Shown piece after piece: positions 1-8,048 of a DNA stretch of 39,312 bases (positions within the stretch are counted from its first letter, which is position 1; every line of letters starts with the position of its first letter). The notes under the pieces are model-generated. The model saw only the letters and a program-made list of their open reading frames with translations, had not been told where the DNA came from and did not search any database. Origin of the DNA: an uncultured Planctomycetaceae bacterium (GTDB lineage Bacteria > Planctomycetota > Planctomycetia > Planctomycetales > Planctomycetaceae); assembly GCA_937916515.1 (NCBI GenBank), contig CALFSX010000280.1, positions 1-39,312 on the forward strand, in the 5' to 3' direction. Position numbers and translations under genes: made by a program.

Positions 1-22
1 AGCCGCTCCGTTGTCGCTACGA

Positions 23-108
23 ACAAGGGCTTCGCCCTTGACCCGATGCCGTGGCATGCGGGAAGACGTGGAACGTGCGAACCGCCGAGCCGCTCCGTTG
101 TCGCTACG
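23..108 (+). repeat. Dispersed 'caaggg' repeat, copy 1
   Basis: This is an approximately 86-bp repeat. It opens with the hairpin CAAGGGCTTCGCCCTTG (24-40; 7-bp stem, 3-nt loop), continues through a region containing 'gggaagacgtgg', and ends with 'gttgtcgctacg'. Bases 1-21 match its last 21 bases (88-108), so a second copy ends at the window edge in tandem. Related copies are at 1940-2024, 11354-11447 (minus), 21092-21178 and 26669-26754. Function is unknown. Confidence 0.8.
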
Positions 109-186
109 AACAACGGCTTCGCCTAACGCCGTTAAGGATAATTTCAATGTTTCACCCGCGGTTGCAGACCACGGGTGAAAGGACTG

Positions 187-418
187 TACCGTATTTCCTC
201 AGCCACCAGTTTTAACTGGTGGTAAAACGGAATGCCGAGATATTGGTAGCCGGCTTTAGCCGGACGTTTTGTCATGGCTTCAGCCAGAGAGCAAGCCAAT
301 CTGTCGGAGCAGCGCGTGCTGCCACGATTGCATCGAAGCATTCAGCAGCCAGGCTATTGCAGCCTGGGTTCGCGCCGTTCCGGCACGCGTCGCACGCTCG
401 ATCCGGCCTACGCCACGG
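187..418 (+). repeat. Left arm of long inverted repeat flanking rsgA
   Basis: This arm begins 'taccg.atttcctcagcc', contains the small palindrome ccaccagttttaactggtgg (203-222), and runs through 'agccggctttagccgg' to 'ggcctacgccacggc'. It is highly similar, in reverse orientation, to 2164-2385. The left arm lacks the second terminal palindrome that closes the right-hand element, so it appears to be a truncated or decayed copy. It has no transposase gene. Confidence 0.75.
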
Positions 419-749
419 CTGAAGCCACTTTTTCGGTCGAAAGAACCTACGCCAGCGTGCTCAACAACGTTCATGTGTTCAAAAAAACAACCGCCATTCC
501 AACGTTTCAACAGTTCAGCCCCGTTTTTTTGCCGAACTGTGGGTCCCGCCAAAACGGCTCGCACCAAAATTCATCGCGGATAAACCACTAACTCCCATTT
601 GAAGGCTGATCCAACTACACTCCGGTGAATGCACCACAAAAAGTGCGTGTAACTTTTCAGAGCGAAAGCGGAGCTGTTTCCGAACGTTCGCTCAAATTTT
701 GGTCAAGGGGCACGCCCAACGCACTTGTTAGGTTGCTGCAAGTAAACAG

Positions 750-1940
750 ATGGCGAAGAAAAAGGGCAAAAAGAAATCGAGCAATCGAAAAGGCGGGAAG
801 AAGGTCCGAGTCGACATTCGCCGTAACAAGCAGACTCGCGCTCGCGATCAAAACCTGACTCACGATTTGCTAAGCGACGACGTTGCCGCACAGGATGCCA
901 GTAACAACGAACGTTTCAGCGGCAAAGGTGCTTTGTCTCGTCGACGCACGCTGGTTGGCGTTGAAGTTGACGGAGATCAGTTTGTTCGCAACGTCGATAC
1001 AGAAGGCTGCACGACGGGCCGAGTGACCAGTTTTGTTGGTTTGAACTGCCGCGTTCAATCGGACGAAAACGGTCGCGAATACGAATGCACCATCCGCGGT
1101 ATTCTGCGAACCCTGGCTCGCGACAGCCGCAACGTGGTGGTGACGGGCGATCGAGTTCTGTTTCGTCAGGGAGGCGACGATCATCAGGGCGTGATTGAAC
1201 GAGTTGAGCCGCGGCATGGAGTTCTGTCTCGCAACAGCCACGGACGCGAACACATTCTGGTGTCGAACATCGATCAGGTGTTGATTGTCGCTTCAGCTTC
1301 GGACCCCGATCTGAAGCCAAACCTCATCGACCGATATATCGTGATGGCAGAACGTCACGACATAAAACCCATTATCTGCATCAACAAAATCGACCTGGTC
1401 GACGTTGTACAACTGCAAAGTGTGGCGGCCATGTATGGTCGGCTGGGCTATCAGGTGGTGTTGACCAGCATCAAAACCGGTTGCGGCATCGATCACCTGC
1501 GGCAGCTGCTGCAAAATCGACAAACGGCACTTAGCGGGCAAAGTGGAGTAGGAAAATCTTCGCTTTTGAATGTTGTGGATTCGACGCTGAATCTGGACAC
1601 CTCAGACGTCAGCGATTCCAGCAGCAAGGGAACTCACACAACTCGACGAGCTCGCCTGTTACCACTGACTCAGGGCGGTTGGGTGGCAGACACACCCGGT
1701 ATTCGACAGTTTGAACTGTGGGACATTTCGATGGAAGAAATCGACGGCTACTTTATTGAATTCTGCCCCTTCATTTCTTACTGCCAGTTTTCCAGCTGCA
1801 GCCACACTCACGAAGCTTCCTGCGGCGTAAAACGAGGCGTTGAAGCCAACTTAATTCATCGCAGCCGCTACGAAAGCTACCTGCGAATTCGCGAAGAAGA
1901 CATCTTCCTGTGGAAGAATCCAGCTCGCGGACAATCCTAA
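750..1940 (+). CDS. rsgA: Ribosome small subunit-dependent GTPase A
   Basis: RsgA is a circularly permuted GTPase that assists late maturation of the 30S ribosomal subunit in the cytoplasm. The 396-aa product shows the permuted motif order. NKID (G4, about residue 212) comes before the P-loop GQSGVGKS (about 263-270), and DTPGI (G3, about 313) comes after. The C-terminal zinc-binding segment carries the Cys/His set (C-P-F...C...C-S-H...C, about 340-365). The N-terminus has a strongly basic extension rich in Lys and Arg (residues 1-30), upstream of the OB-fold. The ATG at 750 gives a full-length protein. The stop TAA overlaps the first base of a dispersed hairpin repeat, which may serve as its transcript end. 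The gene stands alone between inverted repeats. Confidence 0.95.
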   Translation: MAKKKGKKKSSNRKGGKKVRVDIRRNKQTRARDQNLTHDLLSDDVAAQDASNNERFSGKGALSRRRTLVGVEVDGDQFVRNVDTEGCTTGRVTSFVGLNCRVQSDENGREYECTIRGILRTLARDSRNVVVTGDRVLFRQGGDDHQGVIERVEPRHGVLSRNSHGREHILVSNIDQVLIVASASDPDLKPNLIDRYIVMAERHDIKPIICINKIDLVDVVQLQSVAAMYGRLGYQVVLTSIKTGCGIDHLRQLLQNRQTALSGQSGVGKSSLLNVVDSTLNLDTSDVSDSSSKGTHTTRRARLLPLTQGGWVADTPGIRQFELWDISMEEIDGYFIEFCPFISYCQFSSCSHTHEASCGVKRGVEANLIHRSRYESYLRIREEDIFLWKNPARGQS

Positions 1941-2024
1941 CAAGGGCTTCGCCCTTGACCCGGTGGCGTGGCGTGTGAGAAGACGTGGGGAGCGTTAACC
2001 GCCGAGCCGCGATGTTGTCGCTTC
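1940..2024 (+). repeat. Dispersed 'caaggg' repeat, copy 2
   Basis: This copy starts on the last base of the rsgA stop codon. The hairpin CAAGGGCTTCGCCCTTG (1941-1957) is identical to copies 1, 4 and 5. The later part (agacgtgg, gccgagccgc, gttgtcgct) follows the family pattern with substitutions. Because the hairpin is placed directly after the stop, it could stabilise or end the rsgA transcript. There is no U-tract, so a classic intrinsic terminator is not supported. Confidence 0.8.
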
Positions 2025-2038
2025 ACCCAACGCCGTTT

Positions 2039-2374
2039 TTCAGCCACCAGTTTTAACTGGTGGTCAACGCTTCGTCATTCCCGCGCAGGCGGGAATCCAC
2101 GGGCACTGTGCTGGCTGGGTTTCCGACAGCGCGGCAATGACGGTTGGGGATGCGGGTGAGGTGGCCGTGGCGTAGGCCGGATCAAGCGTGCGACGCGTGC
2201 CGGAACAGCGGAAACTCTGGCTGGAGCTGAATACTCCGATGCAATCGTGGCAGCACGCGCTGCTCCGACAGATTGGCTTGCTCTCTGGCTGAAGCCATGA
2301 CAAAACGTCCGGCTAAAGCCGGCTACCAATATCTCGGCATTCCGTTTTACCACCAGTTAAAACTGGTGGCTGAG
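2039..2374. mobile_element. MITE-like palindromic element with terminal inverted repeats
   Basis: The element is about 336 bp and is bounded by ttcagccaccagttttaact (2039-) and its inverse ending ...ggtggctga (2349-2373), giving imperfect terminal inverted repeats of about 25 bp. Each terminus is itself a hairpin (ccaccagtt/aactggtgg). Inside are GGCTTTAGCC-type hairpins and a nested block at 2073-2142 of a different repeat type. Bases 2164-2385 match 187-418 in inverse orientation. No protein gene is supported inside. It is most likely a non-autonomous, REP/MITE-like element; the mobilising enzyme is not in the window. Confidence 0.65.
2073..2142. repeat. dRS3-like REP block nested in the palindromic element
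   Basis: The core ATTCCCGCGCAGGCGGGAAT (2077-2096) fits the pattern ATTCCC-N8-GGGAAT of the neisserial dRS3 repeat, and similar cores are known as REP sequences in many bacteria. The block is bounded by CGTCATT (2073-2079) and the inverse AATGACG (2136-2142). The left arm at 187-418 lacks it, which suggests that it inserted into this copy or was lost from the other. Confidence 0.6.
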
Positions 2375-2551
2375 GAAATGCGGTAAAGGCACCGAAAGCG
2401 CCTCACACGTTGCGAACGTCATTTTGGGTGGGATTCTGCGAGTTTAGCTGCCGCAGTATTGGCAAACTGAGATCTGCATACTTGCAGGAATGCGTTAGAT
2501 TGCGAGAATTGGTTGCTTCCCTTTCCACCGCCAAGATTGACGTCATCGGCC

Positions 2552-3331
2552 ATGCTTGAATCCGCTGTTTCACAGGTTTGTTTTTCCGACGAAGAGGTTC
2601 GATCCTTCGAACGCGACGGATACATCATTCAGCGCGGGCTGATGCCGGAATCTTACATCAACCGCATCCTGGATGTCGCTCGGCGAGACGCGGGGTTGCA
2701 CTATGGCGATATCGAATACGAAGCCGATGTGCAGTATCCCGGTGCTCCCACGTCTGTTGAAGCGGAAGGTGGTCGCACAATTCGACGGCTGAAGCAGGCG
2801 TTTAGTCGTGATCCCGTGTTTTCGCAAATGGTGAAAGAACCATTTCTGCTGAACCGGCTGCGACAGTTGGTGGGGCCTCCCGTTGTCATGCCGCTGGCTC
2901 ACCACAATTGCATCATGACCAAACATCCAAAATACAGCAGCGACACGGGCTGGCATCAGGATATCAGGTTCTGGAATTTCAAGACATCAGAACTGGTCAA
3001 CGCATGGGTCGCTTTGGGAGACGAAACTCTGGCAAATGGTTGTTTGCGGCTGCTTCCGGGAACTCATCGCATGCAGTGGAGCGCCGCCAATCTGGATGAA
3101 GGCCTGTTTCTTCGCGAAGACCTGCCAGAACACCGAATCCACCTGGATTCTGCTGTCACGGCAGAACTAAAAGCTGGCGACGTGCTGTTCTTTCATGCTC
3201 GCTGCTTTCACGCGGCAACGCGTAACAATTCCGAAAACACAAAGTACTCCGCCGTGTTCACGTTTCGCAGTTTAGACAATCCTCCTGTTGAAGGCAGTCA
3301 TTCTGCAGCCTTGCCGGAATTGTTGTTGTGA
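2552..3331 (+). CDS. Phytanoyl-CoA dioxygenase (PhyH) family protein
   Basis: This is a predicted Fe(II)/2-oxoglutarate-dependent oxygenase of the PhyH family, 259 aa from the ATG at 2552. An in-frame upstream TTG at 2513 would add 13 residues, but its extension does not resemble the family. The iron ligands are visible: H135-x-D137 in GWHQD and distal H220 in RCFHAATRN, followed by an Arg that could bind the 2-oxoglutarate carboxylate. The N-terminus (FERDGYIIQRGLM) is typical of the family. Substrates in this family range from fatty acyl-CoAs to small secondary metabolites, so no substrate is assigned. It is followed 55 bp later by a membrane VWA-like gene on the same strand, with no obvious functional link. 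Confidence 0.85.
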   Translation: MLESAVSQVCFSDEEVRSFERDGYIIQRGLMPESYINRILDVARRDAGLHYGDIEYEADVQYPGAPTSVEAEGGRTIRRLKQAFSRDPVFSQMVKEPFLLNRLRQLVGPPVVMPLAHHNCIMTKHPKYSSDTGWHQDIRFWNFKTSELVNAWVALGDETLANGCLRLLPGTHRMQWSAANLDEGLFLREDLPEHRIHLDSAVTAELKAGDVLFFHARCFHAATRNNSENTKYSAVFTFRSLDNPPVEGSHSAALPELLL

Positions 3332-3386
3332 GACAAAACGCGTTGAAGACGACCACAAGTCAGCATGAAACGCTATAGTTACCCGT

Positions 3387-5639
3387 ATGAAGCTGGCTTT
3401 CGAACCCATCTGGCCCTGGCCGTTAATTCTTTTTGCCTGCGTGGCCATGCTATTGGTCGTCGCGATAGGGTATCCGCGCCGAGTGAGGCATCTTCCGACA
3501 GCGTGGCAGCGAGTGTTGCTGGCACTGCGGATTGCGTTGGTGCTGATCTTAACGCTGTGGCTGTGCCGTCCGTTGCTGGTCATAGAATCCGACGACAAAT
3601 CGGATGCCGTCCTGTATGTGGTCACCGATTCCAGCCGCAGCATGGACACTCCGGATGGGCTGGGCGGGATGACGCGGCGAGCTCAGCTGATTCAGTTATT
3701 CGAAGAAGCCAGTCCACTGCTGAAGCAAATCAGCGAGTCTGTTGAAGTTCGTTTTCGCGACCTGTCCGAAGGAATGGTGGCCTACGACACCATTTCTCCA
3801 TTGGCAGAAGGCCCAATGACAGCTATCGGCGCGAACTTTGAAGAGCTTGCGAAGGAAGCGAATCGGGAGAAAATTGCCGCCATCCTGTTTTGGGGCGACG
3901 GTAAACAGGCGGCCAGTGGCAAGCTGGATATTGACCCGTTTCAGGCGGCCAAGTTGCTGGCTCGGCAGCATCGTCCCATTTACACAGTTCCGTTTGGCAG
4001 TTCGGAAATCGCGTCCACAACTCTGGACCTGTCGGTGACAGAACTTGATGTTGCTCGTGATGTTTTCATTCGTAATGTGGTGCCGATTAAAGTTCGTTTT
4101 CGAGCACTCGGGGCCGATGGTCGTGAAACAAGAATTCGTGTGTTTGTGGAACAGCGCAACGGAATTCCAAACGGCACCAGCGGTCCCATGGCGGCGGTCC
4201 CGCGAGATCAGGACAACGTGACAGTTAAGAATTTGACCGTCAACAGTGCCAATGACGACGTCACCGTTGATCTGCAGTTTGTTCCCGAACAGGCGGGGGA
4301 AATTAAAATTGCTGTCGAAGTTGATCCTGTTGCCGGAGAAGCTCAACTAAGCAACAACCGCATCGAAACAATTATTCGTGTGCGTTCCGGGGGAATTCGA
4401 GTCGTTTATTTTGACACCGTTCGCAGCGAACAAAAGTGGCTGCGTCGAATTAACGTCAGCAGTCGAGTTCAACTGGATGCAAAGCTGATTCGCACGGGCG
4501 GGATTGCTCAACCGATCAACATTGACGAATCGTGGTTCGAGCCCGGCAACTACGACGCCTTCATTATCGGCGATGTTGCCGCAGAATGGTTTGGCCCCGA
4601 ACGGCTGAAGAAAATCGCCGCGTGTTGCGATCAGGGTGCCGGGCTAATGATGATCGGCGGCGAGAACAGCTATGGAGCCGGCGGTTATCAGCGTACTCCG
4701 CTGGCTCGGCTGTTGCCCGTAGTCATGACGGATACCGATCAGCAGCTGACAGACGACGTGCGCATGTTGCCCACGCGAGCTGCGTTGACCGATCCAATTC
4801 TGCAGATTGCTGCTCCCGACCAGAACAGCCGACGCTGGAACGAACTTCCGCCGCTGCGAGGTGCGAATGTGCTGCGAGTGAAAGAAGGCACGGGAGCTCA
4901 GGTGTTGGCCGTGTCACCAACGGAACTGCCTCTATTGGTGCGTCAGAACACCGGAGCGGCTCGAGTGATGGCATTCGCGGGTGACACCACCTGGCAATGG
5001 GCCACGGACGAAGATTGGGGCGCAGAAGCTCACCAGCGATTCTGGCGGCAGGTTATTTTCTGGCTCACAAAAATGGAGAACGACGGCGAAACTCCATTGT
5101 GGGTCAATGCAGAACCGCGCGACCTGAATCCCGGACGACTTGTGGAACTGGCTTTCGGACTTCGCGACGGCAACGGTTTGCCAATGTCCAACGTAGACTA
5201 CAAAGTGAACGTGAAACGTCCTGATGGCGAAGCGGAAAACGTGACTCCACGATCCGTCGATGCTCGCGGAGCGGGAGATTTTCAGGACACGTTGTTGCCG
5301 GGCGACTATTGGGTAAATGTTTCCGCCGAAGGTGGCGAGGGACGAGGCACAATGTACGCCAGCACTCGTTTTCTGGTTAATCCCCGCGACCCGGAACTCG
5401 ACAATCCCGCTGCCGACCCCGCACTGATGCGAGAACTTGCTCACGTCAGCGGTGGCGACTTTCTGACACCGGAAACCATGATTGAGCGACTGCAGGTTTG
5501 GGCGGCGGATGGCTTGCCAAGTCTGGAAATGAAACGCTCCGAACGATTGAACCTGTGGGACAACTGGTACAGCCTGTTGCTGTTTGTCATCCTGATCGCC
5601 GCCGAATGGGCTTTGCGGAAAAAACGGGGATTGGTTTGA
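3387..5639 (+). CDS. Membrane-anchored VWA/glutamine amidotransferase-like protein
   Basis: The product has 750 aa. Two hydrophobic helices lie near the N-terminus (about 11-28 and 42-61). A VWA-like domain follows, with the metal-site motif D81-S-S-R-S (DxSxS). A middle region of beta-rich extracellular-like sequence leads to a class I glutamine-amidotransferase-like segment (about 385-450, with LMMIGGENSYGAGGY). A last membrane helix (about 724-743) is followed by a basic KKRG tail. This architecture is common in planctomycete VWA proteins. The amidotransferase-like fold probably acts as a structural or carbohydrate-binding module, since no catalytic Cys-His-Glu set is evident. It converges on the ABC permease gene with a 69-bp gap. 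The role is unknown; cell-envelope complex assembly is an inference. Confidence 0.7.
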   Translation: MKLAFEPIWPWPLILFACVAMLLVVAIGYPRRVRHLPTAWQRVLLALRIALVLILTLWLCRPLLVIESDDKSDAVLYVVTDSSRSMDTPDGLGGMTRRAQLIQLFEEASPLLKQISESVEVRFRDLSEGMVAYDTISPLAEGPMTAIGANFEELAKEANREKIAAILFWGDGKQAASGKLDIDPFQAAKLLARQHRPIYTVPFGSSEIASTTLDLSVTELDVARDVFIRNVVPIKVRFRALGADGRETRIRVFVEQRNGIPNGTSGPMAAVPRDQDNVTVKNLTVNSANDDVTVDLQFVPEQAGEIKIAVEVDPVAGEAQLSNNRIETIIRVRSGGIRVVYFDTVRSEQKWLRRINVSSRVQLDAKLIRTGGIAQPINIDESWFEPGNYDAFIIGDVAAEWFGPERLKKIAACCDQGAGLMMIGGENSYGAGGYQRTPLARLLPVVMTDTDQQLTDDVRMLPTRAALTDPILQIAAPDQNSRRWNELPPLRGANVLRVKEGTGAQVLAVSPTELPLLVRQNTGAARVMAFAGDTTWQWATDEDWGAEAHQRFWRQVIFWLTKMENDGETPLWVNAEPRDLNPGRLVELAFGLRDGNGLPMSNVDYKVNVKRPDGEAENVTPRSVDARGAGDFQDTLLPGDYWVNVSAEGGEGRGTMYASTRFLVNPRDPELDNPAADPALMRELAHVSGGDFLTPETMIERLQVWAADGLPSLEMKRSERLNLWDNWYSLLLFVILIAAEWALRKKRGLV

Positions 5640-5664
5640 GTCTGTGTAGGGGCGCGTGGCGCTG

Positions 5665-5702
5665 CGGGGGCTGGATTTCAGCCAACAGTTTTAACCGGTG
5701 GT
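5665..5702. repeat. Degenerate hairpin repeat in a convergent gap
   Basis: The gap between convergent genes contains a small hairpin (ggctg-gattt-cagcc, about 5669-5684) followed by ccaacagttttaaccggtgg. The latter is a two-base variant of the ccaccagttttaactggtgg palindrome found in the MITE-like elements. It is probably a remnant of that repeat, and it may serve as a bidirectional transcript end. Confidence 0.45.
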
Positions 5703-5708
5703 AGTTTC

Positions 5709-8048
5709 TTAAAAGTCTGAACGTGACACGTACAGGCAACCCAGCCCCAGCATGATCAGCACAAAGATTGCATTGTCGCGAAACACTTTGTTGTAGTTAA
5801 ACGTTTCGCGTTCCTGTTGCAGACTTTCACGATCGACCGAACCCGGAGGTCCTCGCGTTTCATTCACCAACACCGAATCTTCGCCTGACATCACAAACGG
5901 CACAAAACGGTCCAGTTGAGATGGCTTGGGCAAGGCCGACCAGATTGGATAGATGGCAAGGTCATAGAAATCGTAAACCCACGACGTTGGTTGCGACCAT
6001 TCCGCGGTTTGCTGTGCACTGCCGATGTCGTATTGCCTGACGGCAAGCCTGCCGTCAGAAACAAGCAGCTTTCCATCAGGGGAACTTGCGACAGCCGTGC
6101 AGACTCCGCTTTCCGGCGGCGACCACGACATCCGTTGTCCGGAATCACCACTAAACAACGTAACGCTTTCGTCGTGCCTTAACACGGCCAACCAGCTTCC
6201 GTCCGTTGCCGCGACGCACACGCGAGGAATCGCGGTTGGTTCAGCGGGCAGTTCGGTAACGATATTTAGCGTGTTGCAGTCGACAACAATCACTCGACCG
6301 TCACCCAGACCAACAATGCAGTACTTACCCGAGGCCGCGATAACTGCTTGTTTTGACGTGTCCAGATTCACCGATGTCTGCAGCGTGTAGCCGCCGTCTT
6401 CCGCTGGATTCAGCAGATGCAAATCGCCTTCGCTGTAGATGAGGATTTGGTCGGAAGTGGAATTCAGCGCGCTGCTTATCGACTTTTTCACGTCGGGATA
6501 CTTGTCAACTTTGACCGACCGAAACGCTTTGCCACCGCCTAAAAGTCCGCCGGTAAAGGCTCCCAGAAACTTTGCTTGCTTCTGTTGGTTTTCGGTTTGC
6601 CCCACGTATTCGTAAATGGCATCTTTGCCGGGCAGTAAAACTCGCCCCGATCGATCAATCAAGACAGTTTCGACCACATCGGGCGTGCGTCCCAACGGAA
6701 TTCGTTCCCAGTCCTCGTCTGCCGATCCCGCGACAAGTTCGGGAACTCCCATCGCACCGAAGCGACCGGGCGTGGTCTGCAGTGAGAAGATTTGCTGAGT
6801 GGCTGAGTCGAACGTGTGAGTCAGCCGCGAATTGGCTCCCCAGATGCGTGAAGAAAAGTCAGGGCCACCCGGCGATTGTACGCGGAACACTTCGTCCCAT
6901 TCGGACGTCTTTGGATTCCACAAACGAGTATTCAATCGGCCGTCAATCACCAGAAGGCTATCGCCCGCTACTGTAATTTCCTTAATGCCTTTGGACCGAA
7001 CCAGGTTGTCTTCAAGCTGCACTTTGGCAACTTCAACAACCTTGATTCCCAGCCAGAACAACAGCACCACACTTAGCGCAACTGTTGAATTTCTCCAGAT
7101 CGCTCCCGCCAATGCCGACACGGAAAAGTAGATCATGAACAGGAACACGTAAATCGGAATGCACCAAAACAGTTCTGTTCGCCAGAACAGCATGCGAGTT
7201 CCCAACAGAAACCAAACGCCGGTTACCAGCACCGTGGAATACATCAACGTAAACGTGCATCCTCCCAAAAACTTGGTGATGTACAACAGGCCTCTGTTAA
7301 CCGGCTTGCTAAGCAGCAAAGCGATTTCACCCGGCTCGAATGTCCGAGGAATCAGCGGCGCGGTAACCAGCAGCGACGCGAAAATTCCGATAAAGCCCAG
7401 AAATACGCTCAATACGGCTACAACCGCAGTTTCAAAAACAAGTTCAAACTGCGACGGAGTAAGCGGAATTGAATCCACCAGGGTTGCCGTAGCATAAACC
7501 AATGAGATCGCGTTGCTTTCGGTGACCACAATCCATTTCGGAAAGGCCGCTGACAGTGCCAACAGGTTCAGGCGTTTGCTACTTTCGGCGCCGAGATTTC
7601 CCTGAGCGATCAGATCAGTGGCTTCCTGAGGCAGCTTGACATCGGCCCAGCTGGTTTTGTCAAACAAGTCCGGATTATCCAGCAACTTGTTCATGGCCGT
7701 CACAACTTCTCTTTGCCTTGAACTGCCAGCTCGCCGATCGCGGCCAGTTTCCGCTTGTTGCTCCGGTTCCTGCAACCGTTTCAGTTGCTTCTTTTGTTCG
7801 TCCGTCAGCTGGTTCCAGATTTGAGCGGCCGGCGTCTGCATTTCGTTTTGGCCATCGGCGATGGCCTGCAACAGTTTTTCGAAATTCGCAATTTCGCTTC
7901 GACGTAACTGTGTGGCCTTTTCAATCTTCAATCCAAAGGGAGCCAACAGCAGCAGGATGACGGCGATGCCAATCAAAGCAATCCACAGCACTCGCGATGC
8001 CATGGCTTCTCGAAACGAATCTTTCAGGACAGCGATATAAGGTCTCAT
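5709..8048 (-). CDS. ABC-2 type transporter permease with large beta-propeller-like domain
   Basis: This is the membrane subunit of an ABC exporter, 779 aa. One helix lies at about 20-38, then a soluble segment of about 150 aa (Gln/Glu-rich), then a cluster of helices at about 200-340 (including SVFLGFIGIFASLLVTAPLI and the cytosolic PRTFEPGEIALLLSKPV signature of ABC-2 permeases), and a final helix at about 755-773. Between residues 345 and 745 lies an inserted soluble region. Its recurring blades (LLVIDGRLNTRLWNP, CIVGLGDGRVIVVD, SSPDGKLLVSDGRLAVRQYD) resemble WD40/PQQ-type propeller repeats. The ATPase gene lies upstream and overlaps by 4 bp (ATGA), so the two are translationally coupled. 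The substrate is unknown. Confidence 0.85.
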   Translation of the reverse strand: MRPYIAVLKDSFREAMASRVLWIALIGIAVILLLLAPFGLKIEKATQLRRSEIANFEKLLQAIADGQNEMQTPAAQIWNQLTDEQKKQLKRLQEPEQQAETGRDRRAGSSRQREVVTAMNKLLDNPDLFDKTSWADVKLPQEATDLIAQGNLGAESSKRLNLLALSAAFPKWIVVTESNAISLVYATATLVDSIPLTPSQFELVFETAVVAVLSVFLGFIGIFASLLVTAPLIPRTFEPGEIALLLSKPVNRGLLYITKFLGGCTFTLMYSTVLVTGVWFLLGTRMLFWRTELFWCIPIYVFLFMIYFSVSALAGAIWRNSTVALSVVLLFWLGIKVVEVAKVQLEDNLVRSKGIKEITVAGDSLLVIDGRLNTRLWNPKTSEWDEVFRVQSPGGPDFSSRIWGANSRLTHTFDSATQQIFSLQTTPGRFGAMGVPELVAGSADEDWERIPLGRTPDVVETVLIDRSGRVLLPGKDAIYEYVGQTENQQKQAKFLGAFTGGLLGGGKAFRSVKVDKYPDVKKSISSALNSTSDQILIYSEGDLHLLNPAEDGGYTLQTSVNLDTSKQAVIAASGKYCIVGLGDGRVIVVDCNTLNIVTELPAEPTAIPRVCVAATDGSWLAVLRHDESVTLFSGDSGQRMSWSPPESGVCTAVASSPDGKLLVSDGRLAVRQYDIGSAQQTAEWSQPTSWVYDFYDLAIYPIWSALPKPSQLDRFVPFVMSGEDSVLVNETRGPPGSVDRESLQQERETFNYNKVFRDNAIFVLIMLGLGCLYVSRSDF

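Larger units (their letters stand above)
1..749. other. Intergenic repeat-bearing region upstream of rsgA
   Basis: No convincing gene is seen in these 749 bases. The stretch holds the tail of one dispersed repeat (1-21), a full copy of the same repeat (23-108), and the left arm of a long inverted repeat (187-418) whose partner lies downstream of rsgA. Several reading frames are open across the inverted-repeat arm, but an equivalent peptide is read from the partner arm, so the openness reflects the repeat rather than a gene. Bases 430-749 show no feature beyond an imperfect hairpin around 511-539. Confidence 0.6.

Noticed and set aside
219-583. Open frames of 67-105 residues in the left repeat arm
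   Set aside because: An equivalent peptide is read from the inverted partner at 2075-2353. The openness follows from the repeat, there is no ribosome site, and the composition (Ala/Arg/Ser-rich) is that of non-coding GC-rich DNA.
2513-2551. Longer start (TTG at 2513) for the PhyH protein
   Set aside because: The added residues are proline-rich and unlike the family, and an ATG at 2552 fits the domain start.
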